A DNA stretch of 64,000 bases. Source: Alphaproteobacteria bacterium. GTDB taxonomy: Bacteria; Pseudomonadota; Alphaproteobacteria; Bin65. The DNA is taken from positions 18,076 to 82,075 of the forward strand of contig JAJEGH010000003.1 of the NCBI GenBank assembly GCA_022819985.1. Reading direction: 5' to 3'. The notes beneath the pieces are model-generated. The model did no database searches. It was not told where the DNA came from and saw only the letters and a program-made list of their open reading frames with translations. Below, in pieces: positions 34,233 to 42,898 of the stretch. A program made the position numbers and the translations under genes. How positions within the stretch are numbered: position 1 is the first letter of the stretch; each line of letters opens with the position of its first letter.

Positions 34233-36595
34233 CAGGCGGCCCTCTTTTTCGCGCCGAACCGGGCGGCCTTCTCCAGGGCGAGGAAGACCTTGTCCGGCGT
34301 GATCGGCGTATCGGGGAAGCGGAGGCCGGTGGCGTCGTGGATTGCGTTGGCGACCGCCGGGATGAAACCGCTGAGCGAGCCTTCGCCGGCCTCCTTGGCG
34401 CCGTAGGGGCCGTGGGGATCGTTCGATTCGACGATATGGGTGTGGATCGGCGGCGAATCCTGGATCGTCGGGACCCGGTAGTCGAGCAGGTTGTTGGCAA
34501 GGTTCAGGCCGTTGTAGTAGCCGGTCTCCTCGCTCAGCGCCTGGCCCATGCCCATCCACACCGAGCCCTCGACCTGGCCCTCGACCGTCAGCCGGTTGAG
34601 CGCCTTGCCGCAATCGTGGGCGACCCAGACATCGTCCACCGTTACCTCGCCGGTGGTCTCGTCCACCGTCACCTCGACGGCCTGGGCGGCGTAGGAGAAG
34701 CCCATCGTGCCGCCGATCGCGGCGCCGCGGTATTTCTTGCCGCCCCAGCTCTCGGGGATCGTGTTGTAGATGCCCTTGGTGGTGATCGTGCCGGTGTCGC
34801 GCAGCGCCTCCATCACGACTTCCTGGAAGGGGATGCCGGTGTCCTGGCTGCCGGCGCGGTAGTATTCGCCCAGCACCTCGATATCCTCGGGGTTGGCCTC
34901 CAGCTTGCGCGCCGCCGCCTCGACGAGGATTTTCCGCAGGTTTACCGCCGCCTCCAGCGTCGCGTTGCCGACATAGAAGGTGACGCGCGAGGAATAAGAG
35001 CCGTTGTCCTTCGGCGTGACTTCGCTGTCCGCGGCGATGACCCGGATGCGGTCGATCGGCAGGCCGAGCACGTCGGCGGTGATCTGCGCGACCAGTGTGG
35101 ACGAGCCCTGGCCGATCTCGGCCGCGCCGGTCAGCACCGTGATCGCGCCGTCCCAGTCCAGCTTCAGGTTGACGGTGGCGTGGGGTTCGCCGGTCCAGTT
35201 CACCGGCTTCGAGGCGCCGGAAATGTAATGGGAGCAGGCGAAGCCGATGCCCTTCTTCTTGCCCGGCCCGGGATCGGGCAGGCCCTTCTTCCGCTTTTCC
35301 TTCCAGCCGCTCGCCCGCTCGACCCAGTCGACGCATTCGGGCAGGCCGTAGGAATTGATCATCAGGTCGTTCTGGGTGAAGGCCGGCGCCTCGATATAGT
35401 TGCGGCGGCGGACCTCGATCGGGTCGAGGCTCAGTTCCTCGGCCATCTCGTCGAGCAGCGATTCGAACACGAAGCGGGTGTTGACCGTGCCGTGGCCGCG
35501 GAAGGCGCCGCAGGGCGGCGTGTTGGTCAGCACCCGCCGGCCGATATAGCGGACATTCTGCAAATCGTAGATCGCGTAGAGCAGCGAGCCGGCGTAGAGG
35601 ATCGTGACGATGCCGTAGCTGGAATGGGCGCCGCCGCGCTGGTCGTTCTCCAGCTCGACGCCGGCGATCCTGCCGTCCTTCGTCATGCCGATCTTGAGGC
35701 GCAGGTCGGTCTCCGGCCGGCCGCGATGGGTGATGAAGGTCTCCTCGCGGGTGGTCAGCAGCCGCACCGCGCCGCCGATCTTGCGCGCGAGCAGGGCGGC
35801 GATCAGTTCCGGCTGCAACGTCTCCGTCCGACAGCCGAAGCCGCCGCCGACATGGGGCTTGACGACCCGGATGCGCCCCTGGTCCATGCCGGTCACCTTG
35901 GCCAGCATGAGATGGACGTAGTAGGGCACCTGGGTCGAGCACTGGCAGGTCAGCCGGTCGCGCAGCGGATCGTAGGTCACCAGCGCGCTGTGCATCTCCA
36001 TCTGGGCCTGGCAGACCTCGGCGGCGTGGAATTTCCGCTCCATGACCAGGTCGGCGCCGGCGAAGGCGTCGTCGACGTCGCCGAGTTCGAAGAACACGTC
36101 GCGCTCCAGGTTGCCGGGCCGGTGCTCGTGCAGGTCGACCGCGCCTTCGGCGTAGGCGTCCTTGCATCGGTAGTAAGCCGGCAGTTCCTTCACCTTCATC
36201 CGGATCTTCTTGACCGCCGCCATGGCGGTGTGGATGTCGTCGGCGGCGACGGCGGCCACCGGCTCGCCCTTGTAGCGCACCCGGTCGCGGGCCAGCGGGT
36301 ATTCGCCGCGCGCGATCGGCAGCACGCCGAAAGTCTTGTCGCAGTCCGCCCCGGTGACGACGGCGCGCACGCCCGGCATGGCCTCGGCTTCCGAGGTATC
36401 GACCTCAAGGACTTCGGCATGGGCGTAGGGGCTGCGCAGGATCGCGGCTTCCAGCGCGTCGCCCTCGACGAAGTCGGCGGTGTATTTGGCGGCGCCGGAA
36501 ACCTTCTCCGGCCCGTCGACCATCGGGACGTATTCGCCGATGGAGCGCACGGGTTCGGCAGCAACAGCATCGGCGGGTCTGACCTGTTCGTTCAT
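34232..36595 (-). CDS. hcrA: 4-hydroxybenzoyl-CoA reductase alpha-like molybdenum subunit
   Basis: 787 residues, close to the usual length for this subunit. The N-terminal aldehyde oxidase a/b hammerhead domain starts at [18 protein letters not shown]. The molybdopterin domains follow with [18 protein letters not shown], the [16 protein letters not shown] block that contacts the cofactor, and the near-C-terminal [16 protein letters not shown] segment with the Glu that acts as catalytic base in the family. A GGGAGACGGAGCG ribosome site precedes the ATG. The three-subunit order C-A-B on one transcript matches a soluble aryl-CoA or purine hydroxylase-type enzyme; the beta-subunit Cys loop favours the 4-hydroxybenzoyl-CoA branch. 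Confidence 0.87.
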   Translation of the reverse strand: MNEQVRPADAVAAEPVRSIGEYVPMVDGPEKVSGAAKYTADFVEGDALEAAILRSPYAHAEVLEVDTSEAEAMPGVRAVVTGADCDKTFGVLPIARGEYPLARDRVRYKGEPVAAVAADDIHTAMAAVKKIRMKVKELPAYYRCKDAYAEGAVDLHEHRPGNLERDVFFELGDVDDAFAGADLVMERKFHAAEVCQAQMEMHSALVTYDPLRDRLTCQCSTQVPYYVHLMLAKVTGMDQGRIRVVKPHVGGGFGCRTETLQPELIAALLARKIGGAVRLLTTREETFITHRGRPETDLRLKIGMTKDGRIAGVELENDQRGGAHSSYGIVTILYAGSLLYAIYDLQNVRYIGRRVLTNTPPCGAFRGHGTVNTRFVFESLLDEMAEELSLDPIEVRRRNYIEAPAFTQNDLMINSYGLPECVDWVERASGWKEKRKKGLPDPGPGKKKGIGFACSHYISGASKPVNWTGEPHATVNLKLDWDGAITVLTGAAEIGQGSSTLVAQITADVLGLPIDRIRVIAADSEVTPKDNGSYSSRVTFYVGNATLEAAVNLRKILVEAAARKLEANPEDIEVLGEYYRAGSQDTGIPFQEVVMEALRDTGTITTKGIYNTIPESWGGKKYRGAAIGGTMGFSYAAQAVEVTVDETTGEVTVDDVWVAHDCGKALNRLTVEGQVEGSVWMGMGQALSEETGYYNGLNLANNLLDYRVPTIQDSPPIHTHIVESNDPHGPYGAKEAGEGSLSGFIPAVANAIHDATGLRFPDTPITPDKVFLALEKAARFGAKKRAA

Positions 36596-36610
36596 CGCTC
36601 CGTCTCCCCG

Positions 36611-37138
36611 CTATGCTGCCCGGTTCGGAACGCTGTCCGGAAGGGGCGGGTAGGGCGCCGGTTCCTCGCCGCGCCGGCGCGCCGCGGCGTGGTGCACCGC
36701 ATCCAGAATCTTGATGTAGCCGGTGCAGCGGCAGATGTTGCTGCCCAGCGCGTCGCGGATCTCGTCGTCGTCCGGCGCCGGGTTTCGGCGCAGCAGCGCC
36801 TCGGTCGCCATCACGAAACCCGGCGTGCAGGCGCCGCACTGGGCGCCCAGCTTCATGTGGAAGCCTTCCTGCACGTCCGACAGCCGGCCGTTTTTCGACA
36901 GGCCCTCGACCGTTTCGACCGATGTGCCGGCGACCTGGCCGACCAGCGTGAGGCAGGAAAGCTGCGCCCGGCCGTCGACCAGCACCGTGCACGCGCCGCA
37001 TTCGCCGCCGTCGCAGCCGGTCTTGGTGCCGGTCAGGCCCAGCCCTTCGCGCAGATAGTCCAGCAGCAGCGTATTGTCCGGCACGACGCCGTCATGCGCC
37101 CGGCCGTTCAGGGTGAAACTGACGATCCGTTTGGCCAT
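36611..37138 (-). CDS. hcrC: 4-hydroxybenzoyl-CoA reductase gamma-like [2Fe-2S] subunit
   Basis: 175 residues. Two [2Fe-2S] clusters are encoded: CDGGECGACTVLVDG with a following Cys (plant-type, about residues 38-60), and CGACTPGFVMA...CRCTGY (about residues 98-137). The start is ATG 37138 behind GAGCCGGAGCG; upstream in-frame codons look non-coding. It is the promoter-proximal gene of the hcrCAB operon, with 15 bases to hcrA. The upstream intergenic region is AT-rich and carries repeated ACAAATAAT strings that may bind a regulator. Confidence 0.9.
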   Translation of the reverse strand: MAKRIVSFTLNGRAHDGVVPDNTLLLDYLREGLGLTGTKTGCDGGECGACTVLVDGRAQLSCLTLVGQVAGTSVETVEGLSKNGRLSDVQEGFHMKLGAQCGACTPGFVMATEALLRRNPAPDDDEIRDALGSNICRCTGYIKILDAVHHAAARRRGEEPAPYPPLPDSVPNRAA

Positions 37139-37172
37139 CGCTCCGGCTCCCGTCGCCGATTTGTGCTGCAAG

Positions 37173-37203
37173 ACAAATAATCAGTAACACAAATAATTTG
37201 CAA
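37173..37203 (-). promoter_or_regulatory. Candidate promoter/operator of hcrCAB
   Basis: On the minus strand TTGCAA, 17-bp spacer, TTATTT gives a reasonable promoter 37 bases from hcrC. Overlapping it are two direct copies of ACAAATAAT (37173-37181 and 37189-37197, 16 bp apart), and the second is part of a small palindrome CAAATAATTTG (37190-37200). This is one of the few AT-rich islands in the window. A MarR-like or GntR-like repressor site would fit, but no regulator gene is adjacent. Confidence 0.42.
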
Positions 37204-37332
37204 TCTCAATCATTTTTGCGCGCCGGGCCCGTTTCCGGCGAAGGGGCGCGGCGGGCCTGTGACGATATCGACATTGGGCCGGGACCGGCGCGCGGGATAA
37301 GCGGGTGCCGCCCATTCAAAGGAGTAACCCCC

Positions 37333-37704
37333 ATGTCCGACCACGGCGCCTTTTACTGGAACGAACTGCTCACCGGCGATGTCGAGGACTGCAAGGCGTT
37401 TTTCGCCGAAGTCTGCGGCTGGACCTATGACGACGTCCCCATGCCGGACTTCACCTACACGGTCGCCAGATCCGGCGACAAGATGGTCGGCGGGATTATG
37501 GACAAGGCGAAGACCGGCGCGCCGGACATGCCGAACCACTGGATGGCCTACATCGCCGTGGACGATGTCGATGCCGCTGCCGCGAAGGTGGCCGGCGCCG
37601 GCGGCGCGGTCCTTCAGGACTGTTTCGACGTGCCGAACGTCGGCCGCATCGCCATCGTGCAGGACCCGGGCGGCGCGGTCATCGGCCTGATGACGCCGTC
37701 CTAG
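37333..37704 (+). CDS. VOC (glyoxalase/bleomycin resistance-like) family protein
   Basis: 123 residues in two beta-alpha-beta-beta-beta repeats. The N-terminal repeat has FYWNELLTGDVEDCKAFF then GWTYDDV; the C-terminal repeat is MAYIAVDDVDAAAAKVAGAG then GRIAIVQDPGGAVIGLM. This subgroup (two-repeat, TGDVE...FYxxxFGW type) is widespread and usually of unknown substrate. A clear AGGAG lies nine bases before the ATG at 37333. It is divergent from hcrCAB across the AT-rich control region. Confidence 0.85.
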   Translation: MSDHGAFYWNELLTGDVEDCKAFFAEVCGWTYDDVPMPDFTYTVARSGDKMVGGIMDKAKTGAPDMPNHWMAYIAVDDVDAAAAKVAGAGGAVLQDCFDVPNVGRIAIVQDPGGAVIGLMTPS

Positions 37705-37837
37705 GCGGAGACGGACGCCCCGAATGGCCGTCCGGGGCTTCGAACCGGGGCTCCTCCGACACGCCGCAAGCCTTGATCCGGCCCGCGTTTCGGGCTTTGC
37801 TGCGCTGCGCCGTTCCGCTACGAAAGGGCAGCCCGCC

Positions 37838-38986
37838 GTGTCCGCCGACCCTGCCGCCAAAGCCGACCGCTACATCGAGACCGCCCGCCGCTTCGCCGCC
37901 GGGACGATTGCGCCCCATGCCGCGGCCTGGGAGCGCGACCGCCGCGCGCCGCGCGAGGCGCTGGAGGCTGCCGCGGAAGCCGGGCTGATGGGCCTGCTGG
38001 TGCCCGAGGACCAGGGCGGGGCCGGCCTCGACCTGTTCGCGATGGCCCGCATTATGGAGGTTCTGGCCGCCGCCGATCTCGCCTTCGCCTTCAGCCTGGT
38101 CGTCCACAACAACCTGGCCGGCAACATCGCGCGCAACGGTGAGGCGCACCATCGCGAGGCCCATCTGCCGGACCTGATCGCCGGCCGGCGCATCGGCGCC
38201 TTCCTGCTGACCGAACCGCAGGGCGGCAGCGACGCCGCCAACGTGAAGACGACGGCGGTGAAAACGGAAAGCGGCTGGCGCCTCGACGGCGAGAAGGCCT
38301 GGGTGACCAGCGGCTCCCACGCCGACCTGCTGAGCATCTATGCCCAGACCGATCCGGCGACCGGCCACCGGGGCGTCGCCTGTTTCCTGGCGCCGGCGGA
38401 CGCGCCCGGCGTCGAGCGCCTGCCGGCCTACGCGATGCTCGGCGGCCACGCCCTGGGGGCGGCCGGCTTCCGCTTCGACGGGCTCGAACTCCCCGATGCG
38501 GCCCTCTTCATCCCGGTGGGGCGGGGCTTTTCGGTGGCGATGCAGGGCATCGACCTGGCGCGGGTCAACGTCGCCTACAGCGCCTGCGGCATGCTGCGCG
38601 CCGGCCTCGACGCCGCCATCGCCTTCGCGTCGCAGCGCGTCCTGTTCGGCACGCGCAACACGGAAAAGCAGGGCATCCAGTGGCTCCTGGCCGACGTGGC
38701 CAGCGAACTGGAAGCCGCCTCGGCGCTCGCCGCGAAGGCCGGCGAGGCGCTCGCCGCCGGCGACCCGGAGGGCAGGGTGCTCGCCGCCCATGCCAAGAAA
38801 TACGCCACGCGGGTCGCCTTCGACCGGCTGAACGACTGCATGCAGGTCATGGGCGCCTGGGGCCTGACCCACGACCACCCGGTCGCCCGCCACTTGGCCG
38901 GCGCCAAGATCGCCCAGTATCTCGACGGCGCCAACGAAATCCAGAATGTCGTGATTTCGCGCGCCCTGTTCGGCAGCGCCGCCTGA
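37838..38986 (+). CDS. Acyl-CoA dehydrogenase with Asp at the usual catalytic Glu position
   Basis: 382 residues from GTG 37838 (AAAGGG upstream). FAD and substrate-binding segments are FLLTEPQGGSDAANVKT, WVTSGSHADLLSIYAQT and the C-terminal MQVMGAWGLTHDHPVARHLAGAKI. Near the end the family normally has YEGT/A, where Glu is the base that abstracts the alpha proton. Here the string is YLDGANEIQNVV, so Asp takes that place. The preceding 120 bases are GC-rich intergenic repeat (fragments such as GATCCGGCCC and GTTTCGGGC) and not coding, though an in-frame ATG at 37724 exists. The acyl substrate is unknown. Confidence 0.85.
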   Translation: MSADPAAKADRYIETARRFAAGTIAPHAAAWERDRRAPREALEAAAEAGLMGLLVPEDQGGAGLDLFAMARIMEVLAAADLAFAFSLVVHNNLAGNIARNGEAHHREAHLPDLIAGRRIGAFLLTEPQGGSDAANVKTTAVKTESGWRLDGEKAWVTSGSHADLLSIYAQTDPATGHRGVACFLAPADAPGVERLPAYAMLGGHALGAAGFRFDGLELPDAALFIPVGRGFSVAMQGIDLARVNVAYSACGMLRAGLDAAIAFASQRVLFGTRNTEKQGIQWLLADVASELEAASALAAKAGEALAAGDPEGRVLAAHAKKYATRVAFDRLNDCMQVMGAWGLTHDHPVARHLAGAKIAQYLDGANEIQNVVISRALFGSAA

Positions 38987-39016
38987 CCGGCGCCCGGACG
39001 GTTTAAGGCGGACAGG

Positions 39017-39742
39017 TCAGGCGGCCGCCAACTCCGCCTTGTGCGCCGCCGCCATCCCGGCCAGGGAGGTGAACCGGAAATCGGTGCGCGGCGGTTCGGC
39101 CATCGCCACCGTCGCGCCGGCGCCTTCGCGGTCGTGGCGGCGGTGGATCCAGCAGTTGGCCAGGCCGAAATCGTTGGCCGGCCCGTGGTCGTGAAACAGG
39201 CTTTCGGCGGTGTGCAGGATATCCGCCTTGCCGATGCCGTGCCGGGCGAGCTGTTCGAGCATGTATTCGAAATTGCGCGGCGCCGGTTTGTAGGAGCCGA
39301 TGTCGGCGGCGGTGTAGACCGCGTCGAACTCGACCTGCAATTTGCGATTGCTGTGGGCGAAGCTGGCGTTGTCGACGTTGGACAGCACGATCAGCCTGTA
39401 ATGCTGCTTGAGATAGTGCAGCGACGCGGCGCTGTCCTCGAAGGCCGGCCAGTCCTTCACCGACGCGCCGTAGGCGAGGCAATCCTCCCAGCGCGCGGGA
39501 ACGCCCCATTCCTCGGCCAGCCGCTTGTACACGACGGCCAGAAGCTCCGGATAGGGCTTGGCCGGTGTCGTCCGCTGGGCCGTCGATTCGTGGTACGCAT
39601 GGGCTTCGAGAATGTCGTCCCGGCCGAGCGCCCGGTCCGCCCGGTCGGTCAGCGGCTTCAGGCCCGCAACCATGCCGGACTCCCAGTCGATCAGGGTGCC
39701 GTAGCAATCGAAAGTGAGGGCTTTGAAATCGGAAAGGCGCAT
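39017..39742 (-). CDS. Haloacid dehalogenase type II (HAD superfamily)
   Basis: 241 residues. Motif I is FDCYGTLID with nucleophile Asp near residue 12, motif II is LSNVDNASF, the motif III Lys lies in YKPAPRNF, and motif IV is FHDHGPAND. The segment HTAESLFHDHGPA is typical of the type II 2-haloacid dehalogenase group, although many members act on other small organic acids or phosphates. The start at ATG 39742 fits the domain; upstream codons are not conserved in character. It is convergent with the acyl-CoA dehydrogenase gene (30 bases) and divergent from the NmrA-like gene. Confidence 0.83.
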   Translation of the reverse strand: MRLSDFKALTFDCYGTLIDWESGMVAGLKPLTDRADRALGRDDILEAHAYHESTAQRTTPAKPYPELLAVVYKRLAEEWGVPARWEDCLAYGASVKDWPAFEDSAASLHYLKQHYRLIVLSNVDNASFAHSNRKLQVEFDAVYTAADIGSYKPAPRNFEYMLEQLARHGIGKADILHTAESLFHDHGPANDFGLANCWIHRRHDREGAGATVAMAEPPRTDFRFTSLAGMAAAHKAELAAA

Positions 39743-39857
39743 GGGATCGACTCGTCGAAGGAGGGATGCAACGGCCATGTGCCGCGCGGCGGCCGGCGTT
39801 GCAAGCCCATTCCGGAGGCGTTAGAGAACCGGCGGGGCTTCCGTTGGGGTATCCGAT

Positions 39858-40721
39858 ATGTATGCGATCGCCGGTGCAACAGGACGGACCGGCGCCGCGG
39901 CGGCCGAAGCGCTGCTCGCCGGGGGCGAGCCGGTCCGGGTCGTCGTCCGGCGGCAGGAGGCTGCCGACGCATGGCGGGCGAGGGGCGCCGAAGCGGCAAT
40001 CGCCGATTTCCTGGATGCAGAGGCCATGACCGCGGCGCTGGCCGGCGCGGCGGGGGCCTATCTGATGACGCCGCCGCTGGCGACGGCGGCCGACCTGCTC
40101 GCCGAACGCATCCCGATCGAGGCCAATATGATCGCGGCCGTCCGGGCCAATGTCGTGCCCCATGTCGTGCTGTTGTCCTCGATCGGGGCCCATCGCGGGT
40201 CCGGCGCCGGCCAGATTGTCGGCTTGCACCGCATGGAGCGGAAATTCGCCGAAGCGGGCATTGCCCATACCGCCCTGCGCGCCGCCTATTTTATCGAGAA
40301 TTGGGCAGCCGTTCTGGCGCCCGCCCGGGCGAACGGCACGCTGCCGAGCTTCATCGCGCCGACCGGTCTGGCGGTCGAGCATGTCAGCACGGGCGATATC
40401 GGCCGCGCCGCCGCCCGCGCGCTGCTCGATCCGGTCGGCGGCCGCCGGATCGCCGCCGTGACCGGTCCGCGCCCCGTATCGCCGGACGATGTTGCCGCCG
40501 CCCTCGGCGCGGTCCTGGGGCAGCCGATCGCCGCCGCACCGCTGCCGCGCGCCAAGTGGGACGATATCTGGGACGGCCTGGGCTGGTCGGCGGACCGCAA
40601 GCGGCTTTACGGCGAGTTTTTCGAAGGTCTGAACGACGGCCGGGTCGCCTATGCCGGCGATGAGGAGATGTGGCGCGGAACCGAGGAAATCGGCACGGTC
40701 CTGGAAGGTCTGGCAGGGTGA
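39858..40721 (+). CDS. NmrA-like NAD(P)-binding protein (atypical SDR)
   Basis: 287 residues. The N-terminal dinucleotide motif is AIAGATGRTGAAAAEALL. Further on are VVLLSSIGAHRGSGAG, HRMERKFAEAGIAHTALRAAYFIENW and HVSTGDIGRAAARALLD, the typical string of NmrA/azoreductase-like atypical SDRs, which lack the Tyr-x3-Lys catalytic pair and often act as redox sensors or quinone reductases. Its TGA overlaps the GTG start of the TauD-type gene by 4 bases, so the two are translated together. Confidence 0.8.
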   Translation: MYAIAGATGRTGAAAAEALLAGGEPVRVVVRRQEAADAWRARGAEAAIADFLDAEAMTAALAGAAGAYLMTPPLATAADLLAERIPIEANMIAAVRANVVPHVVLLSSIGAHRGSGAGQIVGLHRMERKFAEAGIAHTALRAAYFIENWAAVLAPARANGTLPSFIAPTGLAVEHVSTGDIGRAAARALLDPVGGRRIAAVTGPRPVSPDDVAAALGAVLGQPIAAAPLPRAKWDDIWDGLGWSADRKRLYGEFFEGLNDGRVAYAGDEEMWRGTEEIGTVLEGLAG

Positions 40722-41773
40722 ACGTCGTCTCGAGACAGGAAGCGGCATTCGGCCGGCCGGCGGTCGATCCGGCGGACTGGACCGGCGCGGACCTGACCGC
40801 GCGAACCGACTGGCGCCTCGGGGCGGGCGCCGCCGAAACGGCCCACCTGGTCGATATGGCCCGCGCCGCCGCCGCCCGGCTGAACGGCGATCCGAACCGG
40901 CTGCTTGCGGCGAACCGGTCGGACTTCGACCTCGGCCCCTTCGCCGATACGGTCGAAGCCATGCTCGGCCTGCTGCGCGACGGGCCGGGAATCGCGCTTT
41001 ACCGCGGCTTGCCGATGGACGACCTGTCGCCGCTGGAGGCCATGGTCGTCTACTGGGCGACGGGCCTTCATATGGGCGCCGCCCAGTCCAACAATCCCGA
41101 AGGCGATATGATCGGCCATGTGCTGGACGCCGGGCGCGACTACGACCATCCGAAGCACCGCGGCTACCAGACCAGCGCGACGATGGACTATCACTGCGAC
41201 CAGACCGACGTCGTCGGCCTGCTGTGTATCCGCACGCCGAAATCGGGCGGCCTGTCCAAGGTCGTCAGTTCGCTCCGGCTGTACAACGAAGTGCTGCAGC
41301 GGCGCCCGGATCTTCTCGACGTCCTGAGCGAGCCCTATTGCTGGACCAAGCATGGCGAGATGGAGGCCGGCGAGCGGCCGTACTACGAGAGCCCGGTGTT
41401 CAATTTCCTCGACGGGCGGTTGTGCATCGCCTTCGGGCCGCAGCACATGATCAAGGGCCATGCCCTGCCGGACGCGCCGGACATGACGGCCCGGCAGCAG
41501 GAGGCCATCGACGTCATGTCGGACCTGGCCGAACAGCACCATGCCGCGATGCAGTTCGAGCGCGGCGACATCCAGTTCCTCAACAACTATACGGCGCTGC
41601 ACACCAGGACGGCCTTCGAGGACTGGCCGGAGCCCGAGCGCAAACGCGTCCTGTGGCGCCTGTGGCTGCGCATCCCGGATTTCCGCATGCCGACGCCCTA
41701 CTCGGCGCAATGGGCCTTCGGCGTCAGCCTGGAGCGGACCCGGCAGCAGATCCGGCTGGTCTACGGGGGGTAG
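40718..41773 (+). CDS. TauD/TfdA-type Fe(II)/2-oxoglutarate-dependent oxygenase
   Basis: 351 residues from GTG 40718. The iron ligands are HCDQTD (H-x-D, about residues 165-170) and the distal His in NYTALHTRTAF (about residue 304), with the 2-oxoglutarate-binding Arg in LWRLWLRIPD. The N-terminal part (LYRGLPMDDLSPLEAMVVYWATG) resembles the clavaminate synthase-like TauD group rather than classic taurine dioxygenase. The substrate is not readable. It is translationally coupled to the NmrA-like gene. After its stop comes a 296-bp non-coding block of repeats. Confidence 0.83.
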   Translation: MNVVSRQEAAFGRPAVDPADWTGADLTARTDWRLGAGAAETAHLVDMARAAAARLNGDPNRLLAANRSDFDLGPFADTVEAMLGLLRDGPGIALYRGLPMDDLSPLEAMVVYWATGLHMGAAQSNNPEGDMIGHVLDAGRDYDHPKHRGYQTSATMDYHCDQTDVVGLLCIRTPKSGGLSKVVSSLRLYNEVLQRRPDLLDVLSEPYCWTKHGEMEAGERPYYESPVFNFLDGRLCIAFGPQHMIKGHALPDAPDMTARQQEAIDVMSDLAEQHHAAMQFERGDIQFLNNYTALHTRTAFEDWPEPERKRVLWRLWLRIPDFRMPTPYSAQWAFGVSLERTRQQIRLVYGG

Positions 41774-41818
41774 AGCGCGTCCGTTCTCGATGGAAGCGCC
41801 GACGCAGCGATGGCGCGT

Positions 41819-41987
41819 CCTTCGATACGCCCCGGCCCCGGGGGGCCGGGGCTACTCAGGATGAGGAGGAGCGGTGTGTTGGGGCTTATTGAATCCCCAA
41901 CAACCTCCTCATCCCGAGTAGGCGCGTCAGCGCCGTATCGAGGGGGCCGTATCGAGGGGGCCGTATCGAGGGGGCCGTATCGAGGGG
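41819..41987. repeat. Nested palindrome followed by 4 x 14-bp tandem repeat
   Basis: The gap 41774-42069 has no gene. Its core is a nested palindrome: CGATACG (41823-41829) with CGTATCG (41934-41940); an 18-base arm at 41852-41869 with its complement at 41904-41921 (one mismatch); TTGGGG (41879-41884) with CCCCAA (41895-41900). It then runs into four exact copies of GCCGTATCGAGGGG (41932-41987). The nested palindrome could act as a bidirectional terminator between the convergent TauD and hydrolase genes. Confidence 0.75.
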
Positions 41988-42069
41988 CCGGGCAGGCGCG
42001 CCGGCAGCCCGCCCCGAGCCTGTCGAAGGGGCGCCAAACCGTAACGATTCTGTCCGGAACGGATACGCC

Positions 42070-42873
42070 CTAAAGGCCGAAGAAGGTTGCGAGCCGGTCG
42101 TTGAAAATTTCGGGGTATTCCCAGTGCAGGAACCGGCCGCCGCCTTCGACCGGCTCGACCTGCCGGAAATTGCGCACGCCGGCGAGGCGCGCCGGATCCT
42201 CGATGAAGGGGTCGGCGGTGCCGTTGATCCCCATGACCGGAATGTCGAGCTTTTCGAGCCGTGGAATGACGTTCGGCACCGAGGCCGCCATCTCCAGCAT
42301 GCCGTAGCGGTATTCCTCGACCGGATGGTTGGCGAGGAGCTGGATGACCGGCTCGCGGAACGGATGGCCTTCCGGCGGAATCACCTTGAAATACCGGCTG
42401 CCGCCATGCTCGCGCAGCAGGGCGACCAGCCCGTCCCGGCCGCCGGCTTCGAGGGCGTCGGCGGCGGCCCGCCCCGCAACCTGCCAGCGTTCCAGATATG
42501 AGCGCGCTTCGTAAAGCTCGCCCCAGGCGATCAGGGCAAGGCCGGAGACGCGCTCCGGATGGTTGACGGCGAGGTTGGCGGCGATGGTCGTGCCGAAGGC
42601 GAGCGCCACGAGCAGCGGCCGTTCCAGCCCGAATCGGTCGATCAGGCCGAGCAGGTCGACGGTCTGGTTCTCGACCGAGAAGCCGTAGTCCGTCATGCCG
42701 GTGCCGGCGTGGCCGCGCCGGTCGTAGGCCAGGCAGGTGTAGCGGCCGGAGAAGGCGTCGATCTGGGGCGCCCAGTAGTCGAGGCCGTGGATTTCGCCGT
42801 GGATGAACACGATGCCTGGGCCGTCGCCCTCGACCCGGCAATTGAAATCGCAGCCGTTGACCCGCACCTTCAT
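42070..42873 (-). CDS. Alpha/beta hydrolase fold protein lacking the nucleophile Ser
   Basis: 267 residues. The fold is clear: VFIHGEIHGLDYWAPQID (oxyanion HG), LAYDRRGHAGTG, and after the elbow IAANLAVNHPERVSGLALI. A terminal GGGRFLHWEYPEIFNDRLATFF carries the expected His. At the nucleophile elbow, however, the sequence is VALAFGTT where VGHSMGG is usual, so Ala stands in place of Ser. It may be a non-hydrolytic member such as a cofactor-free oxygenase-like or decarboxylase-like protein, or inactive. It sits directly before the Rieske oxygenase beta/alpha genes on the same strand, as C-C bond hydrolases often do in aromatic operons. Confidence 0.8.
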   Translation of the reverse strand: MKVRVNGCDFNCRVEGDGPGIVFIHGEIHGLDYWAPQIDAFSGRYTCLAYDRRGHAGTGMTDYGFSVENQTVDLLGLIDRFGLERPLLVALAFGTTIAANLAVNHPERVSGLALIAWGELYEARSYLERWQVAGRAAADALEAGGRDGLVALLREHGGSRYFKVIPPEGHPFREPVIQLLANHPVEEYRYGMLEMAASVPNVIPRLEKLDIPVMGINGTADPFIEDPARLAGVRNFRQVEPVEGGGRFLHWEYPEIFNDRLATFFGL

Positions 42874-42898
42874 CGCCCGGCCCGTCCTACAGCCCGTC

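Noticed and set aside
34223..37180. 985-codon plus-strand frame opposite hcrCAB
   Set aside because: Antisense shadow; all three minus-strand genes carry full family motifs.
37724..37837. N-terminal extension of the acyl-CoA dehydrogenase from ATG 37724
   Set aside because: The added residues come from a GC-rich intergenic repeat and do not fit the family; GTG 37838 gives the normal length.
41932..41987. CRISPR-like array
   Set aside because: The 14-bp units are directly abutting with no spacers, and no cas gene is nearby.
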